A stretch of 64,000 nucleotides of DNA from Phytohabitans flavus (lineage in GTDB: Bacteria > Actinomycetota > Actinomycetes > Mycobacteriales > Micromonosporaceae). The stretch spans positions 6,122,001 through 6,186,000 of the forward strand of contig NZ_AP022870.1 of assembly GCF_011764545.1 (NCBI RefSeq), read 5' to 3'. The notes under the pieces were generated by a model. The model ran no database searches, had not been told where the DNA came from, and was given only the letters and a program-made list of their open reading frames with translations. The first letter of the stretch is position 1; each line of letters starts with the position of its first letter. Below, piece by piece: positions 39,011-49,700 of this stretch. Made by a program: the position numbers and the translations under genes.

Positions 39011-39976
39011 CTAGGAATGGGCCTGGGCGCCGGCGGCGGCGAGTGCGCCCGGCTTGGACACGGTCTTGTGCGTGACCGGCACCACGCGGAAGCTCGAAGT
39101 GGTGCAGTCCAGCCGGTGGAACATCAGGTCGGGGCCGGTCACGTACACGGTGCGCACACCATGCCCGTGCAGGGCGGCGACGGTCGCCGGCCAGTCGAGC
39201 GCGCAGTCGAACGTGTCCAGCAGCATCGTGCGCAGCTCCTCGGCCGTACGCACCAGCCGGCCATCCTGATCGGCGACGAGCGGCAGGGCCGGTTCGGCGA
39301 GCGGGTACCGGGAAAGCACCGTCTCGGCGCTACGACGCAGCGGCCCGAACCGGCGCGCGTGCACCGCCGGCCGCAGCGTCTGCATGGTGTAGCCCTCCAG
39401 GCGCCGTACCGTCTCGATCATCTCGTCGAGGAGACCGGCGCGGAGCGAGACGAGGTACGCGCCGCGGTCCAGCCGGCCGGAGACCTCCACCCACTCTCCA
39501 CTGTCGACGTACGCGGCGATTGCCTCGGCGAACGGCTCGTCCGGCACCCGGACGAAGCACTGGGTCACAAGTTCCTCGGGCTCGGCGGCGAAGTACTCCT
39601 CCTCGCACCGGGCCAGCTCGACGGTGAGCCGGATCGCGGCGGCCGGGTCGAGCCCACCCGCGTACGCCGTGAGCGCCCGCTGCCCGAAGCACGGCCCGGC
39701 GGCCAGGTCGGGCCGCAGGTCGAGCTCTGCTTCCGCGCGGTCGGCGAGGGCGAGCGAGCAGACCAGAAACGCGACCTGGGAGAGCACCCCGAGGCCGTCC
39801 CGCTCGGCCCGGAAGCCGGCCAGCAACGACTCGCCGAGCACGTCGTCGGCCTGCGCCACCCGAGCCCGCGCGTACCGGTCCAGCACCAGGAAACGGCCCA
39901 GGTCGTCGAAGGTGGACGGTCCCATGCCCGGGAAGACGATGGCGGTACCCGCGCCGGGCTCGAGCGGGCTGCTCAC
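39011..39976 (-). CDS. Discrete acyltransferase with Cys at the nucleophile position (probable starter loading)
   Basis: This is a FabD-like acyl carrier protein acyltransferase of 321 residues. FPGMGPS (residues 15-21) matches the family's N-terminal FPGQGS. The nucleophile elbow, normally GHSxG, reads GPCFG with Cys96 in place of Ser (codon at 39691-39689). VHARRFGPL resembles the catalytic-His segment. It starts at GTG 39976, overlapping the ligase stop as GTGA. In guanidine and amino macrolide clusters a discrete acyltransferase moves the activated starter onto the N-terminal ACP of the first PKS. PKS-C has exactly such an unaccompanied ACP, so this is the likely role. An alternative is supplying the unusual extender to a module. 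Confidence 0.82.
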   Translation of the reverse strand: MSSPLEPGAGTAIVFPGMGPSTFDDLGRFLVLDRYARARVAQADDVLGESLLAGFRAERDGLGVLSQVAFLVCSLALADRAEAELDLRPDLAAGPCFGQRALTAYAGGLDPAAAIRLTVELARCEEEYFAAEPEELVTQCFVRVPDEPFAEAIAAYVDSGEWVEVSGRLDRGAYLVSLRAGLLDEMIETVRRLEGYTMQTLRPAVHARRFGPLRRSAETVLSRYPLAEPALPLVADQDGRLVRTAEELRTMLLDTFDCALDWPATVAALHGHGVRTVYVTGPDLMFHRLDCTTSSFRVVPVTHKTVSKPGALAAAGAQAHS

Positions 39977-41376
39977 GCCGACACCGCCAGCTCCTCCAGC
40001 CGCTTGCTGTCGGGCTTGCCGTTGCGGTTGACCGGGAAGCGGTCGATGACGAGCACGCGGTTGGGCATCTCGTACGCGGGCAGTGCCTCGGCGATCCGGT
40101 CCCGCCAGTACGCGGCGCCCCGGTGCTCCTCGTCCTCGACGAAGGCGACGAGCATGCTGCCCATCCGCTCGTCCGGCAGCGCGACGATCTTCGCCGAGAC
40201 GCCGACGTCACCGATCTTCCGCTCGATGATGTCCGGGTGCAGCGTGTACCCCATACGGTGCACGGCCCGCTTGCGCCCGAGCACGTACAGGTTGGCACCC
40301 TCGTCCAGGAAGCCGAAGTCACCGCTGGGAAACCACTCACCGGTCACCGGGATAAGCGAGCCCTCGTCGTCGAGGTAGCCGGCCATGAGATCCGGCGTAC
40401 GCACCATGATCTCGCCGATCTCGCCGGCCGCCACCGCGTTGCCGTCGTCGTCCAGGATGGACAAGTCCACCCCGTTGACCGCTCGTCCACACGCGACGGT
40501 GTTGTCGAGGTTGGCGAAGGCGACGTTGCCCATCTCGGTGCTGCCGTAGCTGTCGAGCAGCTTGTGGCCGAACTCCTTCTCGTACCGGGCGACGAGGCCG
40601 GCGTCCAGCGGCGCCGCTCCGACGCAGAGCATCCGCGCCCCGCGGAGCACCGCGCCGAGGGCGGGGCGACGGCCGACGATGTTCATCATGCTTCGGTACG
40701 TGACCGGTGTGGCGTCGAAGACCGTGGCGCCGCTCAGCTCGGCCAGGCGCAGCGCGTGGTCGAGTCGCCGGTACGGCGCGACGACGAGCGAGCACCGGGC
40801 GAGCCAGGCGATGAGCACCATCGAAAGCCCGTACTGGTGCGGGAACGGCAGCAGCGGCACGAGCACGTCGGTGCTCACGTGGCCCACCGCGTCGATGTTG
40901 CGCTCCAGGTTGCGCAGGAAGGAGTCGCCGCTCTTGACGACCACCTTGGGCGAGCCGGTCGATCCGGACGAGCACATCAGCAGGCCGTCGGGCAGTGTGC
41001 GCCACTTCTCGATGTCGAGGTAGTCGACGTACTCGATGTTTGCCGTGGCGGCGAGCTGGAGCTCGTAGATGGAGACGCAGGGCACCCGCGTCTCCGGCAC
41101 CGCGTCGTCATCGACCACGCAGAGCATGACCCGGCTGATGTCGATGAGCCGCTCCGTCGTCTCGGGACGCTCGCGGTGGTCGACAAGCAGGATCGAAGCT
41201 CCCGCGTGCATCAGCGCGAGGAGAGCGGTCACGTACCCGACCGAGTTCTCCGCCTTCAGAAGCACCCGGTCCCCCAGGCCCACACCGCGCGCCTGGAGCT
41301 CCTCGGCCATCCGCACAGCGTCACGCTCGACATCAGCAAGGGTTCGGACACAGTCGGTACCACAGATCATCGCCAT
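39973..41376 (-). CDS. Acyl-CoA ligase (ANL superfamily), probable starter acid activation
   Basis: This AMP-forming ligase has 467 residues. The phosphate loop SSGSTGSPK is at 136-144, YGSTEMG at 277-283, SGDFGF at 351-356, the hinge GRKRAVHRMG at 367-376, and the catalytic Lys454 in NRNGKPD. It is slightly short for the family because the N-terminal domain is trimmed. ATG 41376 is preferred, with GAGAGG eight bases upstream. It is the first gene of a tightly overlapping five-gene operon and stands directly before the discrete acyltransferase. The likely reaction is activation of the omega-guanidino or omega-amino acid as its CoA thioester for loading. Direct adenylate transfer to an ACP cannot be excluded. 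Confidence 0.86.
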   Translation of the reverse strand: MAMICGTDCVRTLADVERDAVRMAEELQARGVGLGDRVLLKAENSVGYVTALLALMHAGASILLVDHRERPETTERLIDISRVMLCVVDDDAVPETRVPCVSIYELQLAATANIEYVDYLDIEKWRTLPDGLLMCSSGSTGSPKVVVKSGDSFLRNLERNIDAVGHVSTDVLVPLLPFPHQYGLSMVLIAWLARCSLVVAPYRRLDHALRLAELSGATVFDATPVTYRSMMNIVGRRPALGAVLRGARMLCVGAAPLDAGLVARYEKEFGHKLLDSYGSTEMGNVAFANLDNTVACGRAVNGVDLSILDDDGNAVAAGEIGEIMVRTPDLMAGYLDDEGSLIPVTGEWFPSGDFGFLDEGANLYVLGRKRAVHRMGYTLHPDIIERKIGDVGVSAKIVALPDERMGSMLVAFVEDEEHRGAAYWRDRIAEALPAYEMPNRVLVIDRFPVNRNGKPDSKRLEELAVSA

Positions 41377-41523
41377 CGGGGAAACCTCTCGCTCGCGACG
41401 CGATAAGTCTGTCGATTGGCAACCAGGGAATCCCTCAGAACCCGAGGTCGCCGACACTAGGGCTTCTTCTCGACTTTCACGGCGGGCGAGACGCGGGCGC
41501 GCGGGATCCACCATCGTGAAGGA
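41377..41523. promoter_or_regulatory. Divergent intergenic region between ligase operon and P450
   Basis: This 147 bp gap should contain promoters for the leftward supply operon and the rightward P450-ferredoxin pair. It holds a short odd palindrome AGGGAATCCCT at 41425-41435, which could be an operator core. I see no convincing -10 and -35 pair by eye. Confidence 0.45.
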
Positions 41524-42696
41524 ATGTCCAACACGGCGCAACTCGTCGACTTTCCGCTACGGCGGCCCGGGCAGCCGTACCCGCCGAATCAGTATGCCGA
41601 TTTCCGGTCCCGCGAAGGGCTCGTCTGGTCGCACATGCCGACCGGCGCGAAGGTCTGGCTGGTCACCAAGTACGACGACGTGCGTGCGGTGCTGACCGAC
41701 CCGAAAATCAGCTCCAGCCCCCGGCACGAGGGCTTCCCCAGCGTGGGCCGCACCGGCGGCGTGCCCAACCCGGACCAGGTGCCGGGCTGGTTCGTCGCCC
41801 TCGATCCGCCGGACCACGACAGGTTTCGCAAGGCACTGATCCCCGAGTTCACCGTCCGCCGCATTCGCGAGATGCGACCGTCCATCCAGGAGGTCGTCGA
41901 CCACCGCATCGACGGGCTACTGGCCGCTGGCAACGAGGCGGACCTGGTACACGACTTCACCGCGGCTGTACCCTCGCTGGTCATCTCCGCGCTGCTCGGC
42001 GTGCCGCACGTGGACCGCGACTTCTTCGAGGCCCGGATCCGCCTGCTGGTCACGATGAGCTCCACGCACGACCAGCGCGACCAGGCCACGCGGGAGATCC
42101 TGCGCTACCTGTCCCGGCTGATCCTGGTCAAGCAGAAGCGTCCCGGCGACGACCTCATCAGCGTGATGCTCGCCTCCGAGGCGATGTCGCTTCAGGAGAT
42201 CTCCGGCGCGGCCATGCTGCTTCTCATCGCCGGCCAGGAGACGACGGCCAACAACATGGCGCTCGGCATGATCACGCTGCTCCTGAATCCACAGTGGATC
42301 GGCGACGAGCGGGCCGTCGAGGAGCTGCTGCGGTACTACTCGGTCGCGGACATGGTCGCCCTGCGCGTGGCGGTCGAGGACGTGGAGATCGGCGGTCAGC
42401 TCATCAAGGCGGGCGAGGGCATCGTGCCGCTCGTCGCGGCCGCCAACCATGACTCGGCCATCTTCGAGCGGGCCGACGAGTTCGACCCCAGCCGCTCGGC
42501 GCGGCACCACGTCGCGTTTGGCTATGGCGTGCATCAGTGCCTGGGTCAGCATCTCGTGCGGGCCGAGCTGGACATCGCGTACAAGACGCTCTTCGAGCGG
42601 ATCCCTAAGCTGGAGCTGGCGATCCCGGTGGAGGAGCTGCCGTTCAAGTACGACGGTGTGGTGTTCGGGCTCGAGTCGCTGCCCGTGCGCTGGTAG
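41524..42696 (+). CDS. Cytochrome P450 tailoring oxygenase
   Basis: This is a soluble bacterial class I P450 of 390 residues. The I-helix motif AGQETT is at 236-241, the K-helix ELLR at 267-270, and the heme loop FGYGVHQCLG has Cys339 as thiolate ligand. No membrane anchor is visible. The only good N-terminal start is ATG 41524. Its AAGGA sequence touches the start codon, so initiation is atypical or leaderless. A ferredoxin gene follows 8 bp later and should supply electrons. In this setting it most likely hydroxylates or epoxidises the polyketide after or during chain assembly; the site cannot be predicted. Confidence 0.93.
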   Translation: MSNTAQLVDFPLRRPGQPYPPNQYADFRSREGLVWSHMPTGAKVWLVTKYDDVRAVLTDPKISSSPRHEGFPSVGRTGGVPNPDQVPGWFVALDPPDHDRFRKALIPEFTVRRIREMRPSIQEVVDHRIDGLLAAGNEADLVHDFTAAVPSLVISALLGVPHVDRDFFEARIRLLVTMSSTHDQRDQATREILRYLSRLILVKQKRPGDDLISVMLASEAMSLQEISGAAMLLLIAGQETTANNMALGMITLLLNPQWIGDERAVEELLRYYSVADMVALRVAVEDVEIGGQLIKAGEGIVPLVAAANHDSAIFERADEFDPSRSARHHVAFGYGVHQCLGQHLVRAELDIAYKTLFERIPKLELAIPVEELPFKYDGVVFGLESLPVRW

Positions 42697-42704
42697 GAGG
42701 AGCG

Positions 42705-42899
42705 ATGGTACGGGTGGTAGCCAACGCGCGCGGGTGCATCGGGGCCGGGCAGTGCGTCATCACGGCGCCGAACGTCTTCGACCAGGACGAGGACGGCATC
42801 GTCGTCGTGGTTGACGAGCAGCCCAGCGAGGCGGACCTGCCGGATGTGCGGGCGGCGCTCGACCTCTGCCCGTCACAGTCCCTCACGCTCACCAACTGA
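42705..42899 (+). CDS. Ferredoxin, 3Fe-4S type, P450 partner
   Basis: This is a 64-residue ferredoxin. The cluster ligands are in CIGAGQC and the later LCPS, three cysteines in the spacing usual for actinobacterial P450 partner ferredoxins. The acidic segment FDQDEDG is also typical. A strong GGAGGAG site precedes ATG 42705. It is co-transcribed with the P450 and passes electrons from a ferredoxin reductase, which is not encoded in this window. The gene is followed at once by a hairpin terminator. Confidence 0.93.
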   Translation: MVRVVANARGCIGAGQCVITAPNVFDQDEDGIVVVVDEQPSEADLPDVRAALDLCPSQSLTLTN

Positions 42900-42910
42900 T
42901 CCGAGTGCGA

Positions 42911-42938
42911 AGAGGCCCCGGGCTTCCCCGGGGCCTCT
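42911..42938. terminator. Bidirectional hairpin terminator
   Basis: A perfect 11 bp stem (AGAGGCCCCGG at 42911-42921, its complement at 42928-42938) encloses a six-base loop. It lies between the convergent ferredoxin and PKS-D genes, 7 bp from the PKS-D stop. It probably ends transcription from both sides. The right arm is followed by CTTCG rather than a T run. Confidence 0.85.
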
Positions 42939-42945
42939 CTTCGTG

Positions 42946-43760
42946 TCACCGGGCGAGGCCGGCGATCCACTCCTCGATGACGCCCGCGGTGATGGCCGAG
43001 TGCTCGGCGGCGAGCGACAGGTGGTCCGCCTCGATGCTGCGTACGTCGTCGACCGGTACCCACGGCTCGGTGTACGGGATCTCCTCGCCGTCCGGGGTGA
43101 TGGCTGAGCGGATCATCAGCTTCGGCGCGGTGGTCGGCGGTACCGAGATGTCCTTGAGCCGGACGAACCAGTGGGCCATCGCGGAGAGCCGGGCACTGTT
43201 GAGGTTGACCAGCGGCGAGTCGATGCCGGCGAGGTAGAACCGGCCGACGTTGTCGTAGTCGTCCTGGCTGAACGTCAGCGCCAGCGTGTCGAGCATGATG
43301 ACCGCGTCCGGCTTGATGCCCCAGGTGTGCTCCAGCTCGCCGGCGGCGAAGTAGGCGAGCGTGCCACCGGTGGAGTGACCCACCACGATGAACGGGTCGC
43401 CGTCGCTGGCGTGCAGGATGCTCTCCGCGACCACTCGGGCCGCCGCCGCACCGGTCGCCGGAAGGCTTTCTCCCGGCGCGAAGCCGACGAGCGGCAGCGC
43501 GGAGACGTGCCGCTTGCCACGGAACTGGGCGGCGATCCGGGCGTACAGGTGCACGCCGCCGGTCGCGCCGGGCGCGCTGACACAAATGAGCCGGGGGTCG
43601 CGTGGCCCGTCGGCGAGCGTGACGGCGGTCGGCAGGTCCTCGAGCTCGGCTGTGGACTCGAAGCTCGGCCGGGTGGCCGCGACCGCGGTCAGCATCCGCA
43701 TCGCCTCGACCTCTCTGCCGGCGTGGACGGCGGTGAAGAAGATGCGCTGGAGCGAGTCCA
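42946..43760 (-). other. Type I thioesterase domain of PKS-D
   Basis: This alpha/beta-hydrolase domain is fused behind the last ACP. The nucleophile motif VGHSTGG is at about 43363-43385, an Asp follows in IMLDTLAL, and the catalytic His is in EADHLSL near 43025. It marks the end of the assembly line. Cyclisation rather than hydrolysis is expected for this PKS class but cannot be proved from sequence. Confidence 0.9.
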
Positions 43761-46700
43761 CACCCCCGTCCGCTGCGGGAGCCGTACCGCCCGCGGCCCG
43801 GGCCCCGCCGGCGCTGAGGTCCGTCTGGCTGGCCAGCTCGGCGTGCAGCCACTTGGCGAGCTGTGCCGGCGTCTTGCTGTCGAGGATGACCGACGACGGC
43901 AGGCGCAGCCCGACGGCGTCGCTGAGCTGGTTGCGCAGCTCCACCGCGATAAGCGAGTCGAGGCCGAGCTCCAGGAAGTTGCGCTCGGGATCGATCCCGC
44001 TGGCGTCGCCGTGTCCCAATAGGACGGCCGCGTAGCCGGCCACGATCTCCTGTAGCAGCTGCTCCTGCTCGGCGGCGCCGAGGCCGCGGAGGCGGTCCCG
44101 GAGCGTGACCGCCGAGCGTCCGGCCGCGGCCGTCGCCCGCCGCGGGCCGGACACGACACCGCTGAGGATCTGCGGGATCTGGTTGTGCGTCCGGAAGTCG
44201 GCGGGGTTGAGTCGCATCGGCACCACGAACGCGTCGTCCACCGTGGTCGCCACGTCGAAGAGGGCCAGCCCTTGCTCGACGCTGAGCGGCGGCATGCCGG
44301 ACCGGGCCATCCGCTCGACGGCGGCGTCGCCGAGGCGTCCGGTCATACCGACGTCCTGCGTCCACGCGCCCCACGCCAGCGATACGGCCGGCAGCCCGGC
44401 GGCGCGGCGATGTGCGGCCAGCGCGTCCAGGTACGTGTTGCCGGCCGCGTAGTTGCCCTGCCCAGGACTGCCCATCAGACCGGAGACCGAGGAGTAGAGG
44501 ACGAAAGCGGCGAGATCTGACTCGCGGGTCAGCTCGTGCAGGTACCAGGCCGCGTCCACCTTCGGGCGGAGCACAGTGGACAGCCGCTCCTGGTCGAGCG
44601 AGGCCACGATCCCGTCGTCCAGCACGCCCGCGGTGTGCACGACGGCGGTGAGCCGTTGCCCCGCCAAGGCCTCCGCCAGCGCCGCGCGGTCGGAGACGTC
44701 GCAGGCCGCGACATCGACGGTGGCGCCGAGCCCGATCAGCTCGTCCCGCAACGTCAACGCGCCGGGCGCTTCCAGGCCGCGGCGGCTGAGCAGCAGGAGG
44801 CGCTTCGCGCCCCGCTTGGTAACCAGGTGCCGGGCGAGTTCGGCGCCGAGCCCGCCGGTACCGCCGGTGATGAGTACGGTGCCGTCCGGGTCCAAGGCAC
44901 GCGGCAGGGTCAGCACGATCTTCCCGATGTGCTTGGCCAGGCTCATGAAGCGGAACGCCGCGCGGGCCCGTCGCACGTCCCAGCTCGTCACCGGCAGCGG
45001 CCGCAACGCGTCCCGGTCGAATAGGTCGAGCAGGTCCGCGAGCATCGACCGCATCCGATCCGGCCCGGCCTCGATGAGGTCGAACGCCCGGTACGTCACG
45101 TCCGGCAGGTCGTCCTGGCGGCGCACGTCGGTCTTACCCATCTCCAGGAAACGGCCGCCACTTTCCAGGAGGCTAAGCGACGCGTCGACGAACTCGCCGG
45201 CCAGCGCGTTCAACACCACGTCCATCTTGGGGAAGCGCGCGGCGAAGTCGAGCGTGCGCGACGAGGCGATGTGCGCGCCGTCAAGGCCGAGCGAGCGCAG
45301 CACGTCCCACTTGCCCTCACTCGCCGTCGCGAAGACCTCGGCGCCAAGGTGCTGGGCGACCTGGATCGCCGCCATGCCAACGCCGCCCGCGCCAGCGTGT
45401 ACGAGGACCTTCTCCCCCGCCTTGAGGCCAGCCAGGTCGGTGAAGGCGTAGTACGCCGTCAGGAACACCAGCGGTACCGAGGCGGCGGTCTCGTCCGTCC
45501 AGCCGTCCGGCGTCTTGGCCAGGAAGCGCTCGTCGGTCACACCAAGCGGACCGAACCCCCCGAACAACATGCCCATCACCCGGTCACCCGGCCGCAGCCC
45601 AGACACCTCCGGACCCACCTCAGCCACCACACCAGCAGCCTCAGACCCAAACAAACCCGCCTCACCCGGGTACATCCCCAACGCATTCAACACATCACGG
45701 AAATTGACCCGGCCGCACCGATGCGCACGCGCACCTGCCGGCCCACGAGCGGTTCCGCGACGGCGGGGCACGGCACGAGGCCGAGCCCGTCGAGGCTGCC
45801 CCTCCGTCCACTGTCGAGTCGCCACGGCACTCCCGCGGGCGGCACGAGCGACGGTCCGGACGACGCCGGGGCGAGGCGGGGCACGCGCACGGCGCCGGCC
45901 CGGACGATCACCTGCTGCTCGCCCGCGTCGAGCATCCCGGGCAGGCCGGGCATCGCCGCGCGGGACTCGAGCGTCTCGTCGAGGTCGACGAGCAGGAAGC
46001 GCCCCGGGTTTTCCGCTTGCGCGGAGCGCACCAGCCCCCAGGCGGCCGCGGCGGCCAGGTCGTCCACCGACTCGCCGTCGCCCGCGACCGCGCCGCGGGT
46101 GATGAAGAGCATTCTCGGACCGGCCAGCCGGTCGTCCGAAAGCGCCTCCTGCAACAGGGCCAGGACCCGGGCCGCCGTCGTGTGCACGGCCGCGGGTCCG
46201 TCACCGCCGAGGACCGGGATCAGAAACACCTCTGGTACGACGCCTCGCTCTCCGATGGCGCCGGACAGTGTGTCGGCGTACGCGGCGATCGCCTCGCCGG
46301 CCCGGTACATCGTGGGCGCGAGGTCGATCTCGTCGGCCCCGATGACCGCCCACCGCGCGCCCGTGGCCGGGGCCGGCTCCGTTGGTGCTGGGATCCACTG
46401 AAGACGGAAGAGTGATTCCTGTTCGGACCGTCCAGCGGCGGCTGCGACCGCCTGCACCGCGGAGGGTGCGCGCAGGGCGAGCGAGTCGACAGCGACGACC
46501 GGCGCGCCCGCCACGTCGACAGCGGTCACGGAGACTGCGTCGGTGCCGGTCTGGGCGAGCCGCACGCGCAGCCGGGTGGCACCGCTGGCGTACAGGGATG
46601 CGCCACTCCACTCGAAGGGCAGCATGCCCTTGCCGGTGTCACCGAACACGATCGCGTGCAGCGCGGCGTCCAGTAGTGCTGGGTGGATGCCGAACGCGCC

Positions 46701-49700
46701 AGCGTCCTTGACCTGGTCCGGGAGCGCCACATCGGCGTACACCTCGCCGTCCCGCCGCCAAACGCCTTGAAGCCCTTGGAACACCGGCCCGTAGGCAAGT
46801 CCCCGCGTGGCGAGGCGCGGGTAGATGCCCTCGATGTCGGCCGGCTCGGCGCCCTCTGGCGGCCATACCGTGGTGTCGAAACCCGCGTCGAACGCGGTGG
46901 CGCCGCTGGCTAGTACACCGGTGGCGTGCTGGATCCACGGGTGCTCCGAGCCGTCAGCCGGTCGCGAGTGGACGGTCACCGGGCGGCCACCGGTCTCGTC
47001 CGGTGCGCCGACGCGTACCTGGAGGGTGACCGCGTCCCGTTCAGCCAGCACAAGCGGTACGACGAGAGTCAGCTCCTCGACCCTGTCGCAGCCGACCTGG
47101 TCGCCGGCGCGTATCGCGAGCTCCAGGAAGCCAGTACCCGGGAAGAGGACGCCGCCGCCGACCTCGTGGTCGGCCAGCCACGGGTGTGTCGCCAGCGAGA
47201 GGCGACCGGTCAGCACGACCTCGTCCGAGCCGGCGATCGTCACCATCGCGCCGAGCAGCGGGTGGCCGGCGGGCGCCAGCCCGAGCCCGCCCGCGTCGAC
47301 CAGGCTCATGCCAAGGCCCGAGGGCCAGTACCGGTCCCGCTGGAACGGGTACGTGGGCAACTCGACCCGGCGCGCTCCGGCGAAGAGCGGCCGCCAGTCG
47401 ACGACTGCGCCAGCGGTGTACAGCCTGGCGAGCGCCGTGAGGAAGGCCACCTCCTCGGGCCGGTCCTTGCGGAGGCTGGGGATCGCGTCGCCGATGAGGG
47501 CGGAGAGGACGCCGTCCGGGCCTACCTCCAGGATCGTCGCTTCTCCGATCGCGGCGATCGCGTCGGCGAAGCGTACGGTGTCCCGCACGTGCCTGACCCA
47601 GTACTCAGGGTCCGTCACGTCACCGGCGCCGGCGATCGGGATCCGCGGCTCGGCGAACGTCAGCGTACGGACCACCGCCCGGAAGTCGTCCAGCATCGGG
47701 TCCATCAGCGGCGAGTGGAACGCGTGCGACACCCGCAGCCGGGTGGTCTTCTCGAAGTGTTTGGCGACGGCGGCGACATCGTCCTCGTCGCCCGCGACCA
47801 CGACGGCGTCGGGTCCGTTGACGGCGGCGATGGAGACCCGCTCGGTGAGCAGCGGTGCGACATCGGCCTCGGTGGCCCGGATGGCGACCATCGCCCCGCC
47901 GGCCGGCAGCCGCTGCATGAGGCTGGCCCGCGCGGTGACGAGCCGGCCGGCGTCTTCGAGGGAGAGGACCCCGGCGACGTGGGCGGCGGCAATCTCGCCG
48001 ATCGAATGGCCGGCGAAGTGGTCGGGCTTGAGGCCGAACGACTCGACGAGCCGGTACAGGGCGACTTCGACGGCGAACAGGGCGGGCTGGGTCCAGCCGG
48101 TCTGGTTGAGTGCGTCGGCGTCGTCGCCCCACATCACGTCTTTGAGTCCGGGGTCGAGGTGTGCCAGGACCTCGTCCAGCGCGGCTGCGAAGGCCGGGAA
48201 GCGGTCGTACAGCTCACGCCCCATGCCCAGGCGCTGCGAGCCCTGGCCGGAAAAGACGACCGCGAGCGGGCCGCTCTTGGCCACACCGCGGGCGATCTCC
48301 GCGATGCCGTCGCCGTCCGCGAGCAGGACGGCGCGGTGGTCGAGTACTGAGCGACTGGTCAGGGAAAGGCCGATACCGGCGGCGGGGAGGTCGAGGGCGC
48401 GGAGCCGCTCGATCTGGGCGTCCAGCGCCGCCGCGGACCGGGCGGAGACGGGCCACGGGACAGTGACCTGGGGTGCGACCTCCGCGGGCTCTTCTTGGGA
48501 AGCGGGCTGTTCGATGATGACGTGGGCGTTGGTACCGCTGACGCCGAACGAGGAGACGCCGGCTCGGCGCGGCCGGTCGGCGGCCGGCCATCCGGTGTTT
48601 TCGGTCAGCAGCTCGACCGCGCCGGCCGACCAGTCCACATGCGACGACGGCCGTCCGACGTGGAGCGTCTTCGGCGCGACGCCGTGCCGCATGGCCTGGA
48701 CCATCTTGATGACGCCCGCTACACCGGCGGCGGCCTGGGTGTGGCCGAGGTTCGACTTCACCGCCCCGAGCAGCAGCGGGCGCTCCCGCCCCTGCCCGTA
48801 CGTGGCCAGCAGCGCCTGCGCCTCGATGGGATCGCCGAGCGTGGTACCGGTGCCGTGCGCCTCGACCACGTCGACGTCTGCCGGCGAGAGGCCGGCGCCG
48901 GCGAGGGCGGCCCGGATGACCCGCTGCTGCGCCGGGCCGTTGGGGGCGGTGAGGCCGTTGGAGGCGCCGTCCTGGTTGACCGCGGATCCGCGTACGACGG
49001 CGAGGACGGGGTGGCCGTTGCGCTGCGCGTCCGAAAGCCGCTCCAGCACGAGCATGCCGACGCCCTCGGACCAGCCGGTACCGTCCGCGTCGTCGGAGAA
49101 CGCCTTGCACCGCCCGTCCGGAGCGAGCCCACCTTGACGGGAAAAGCCGGCGAAGCTCGCCGACGTCGTCATCACCGTGACGCCGCCGGCCAGCGCGAGC
49201 GTGCATTCGCCGCCGCGCAGCGCCTGGGCGGCCAGGTGCAGCGACACGAGCGAGGAGGAGCAGGCGGTGTCCACTGTGACCGCCGGTCCTTCGAGCCCGA
49301 ACGTGTACGAGAGGCGTCCGGAGATGACGCTTGCCGCGAGGCCGGTACCGGCGTGGCCCTCGACGTCCTCCTGCGTGGCGTAGAGGACGTGGCCATAGTC
49401 TTGGCCGTTGGTGCCGACGAAGACGCCGGTGCGGCTGCTGCGCAGCGCGAGCGGGTCGATGCCGGTGCGCTCGATCGCCTCCCAGGTCGCCTCCAGCAGC
49501 AGCCGCTGCTGCGGGTCCATCGCGACCGCCTCACGGGGTGAAATGCCGAAGAACGCCGGATCGAAGTCGGCGGCGTCGTACAGGAATCCACCTTGGAGGG
49601 TCGCGCTGCGGCCGAGGCCGTCACCGACGAGCGTGTCGATATCCCAGCCCCGGTCGGCGGGGAAGCCGGAGATGCCGTCCCGCCCCTCGACCACCATGTC

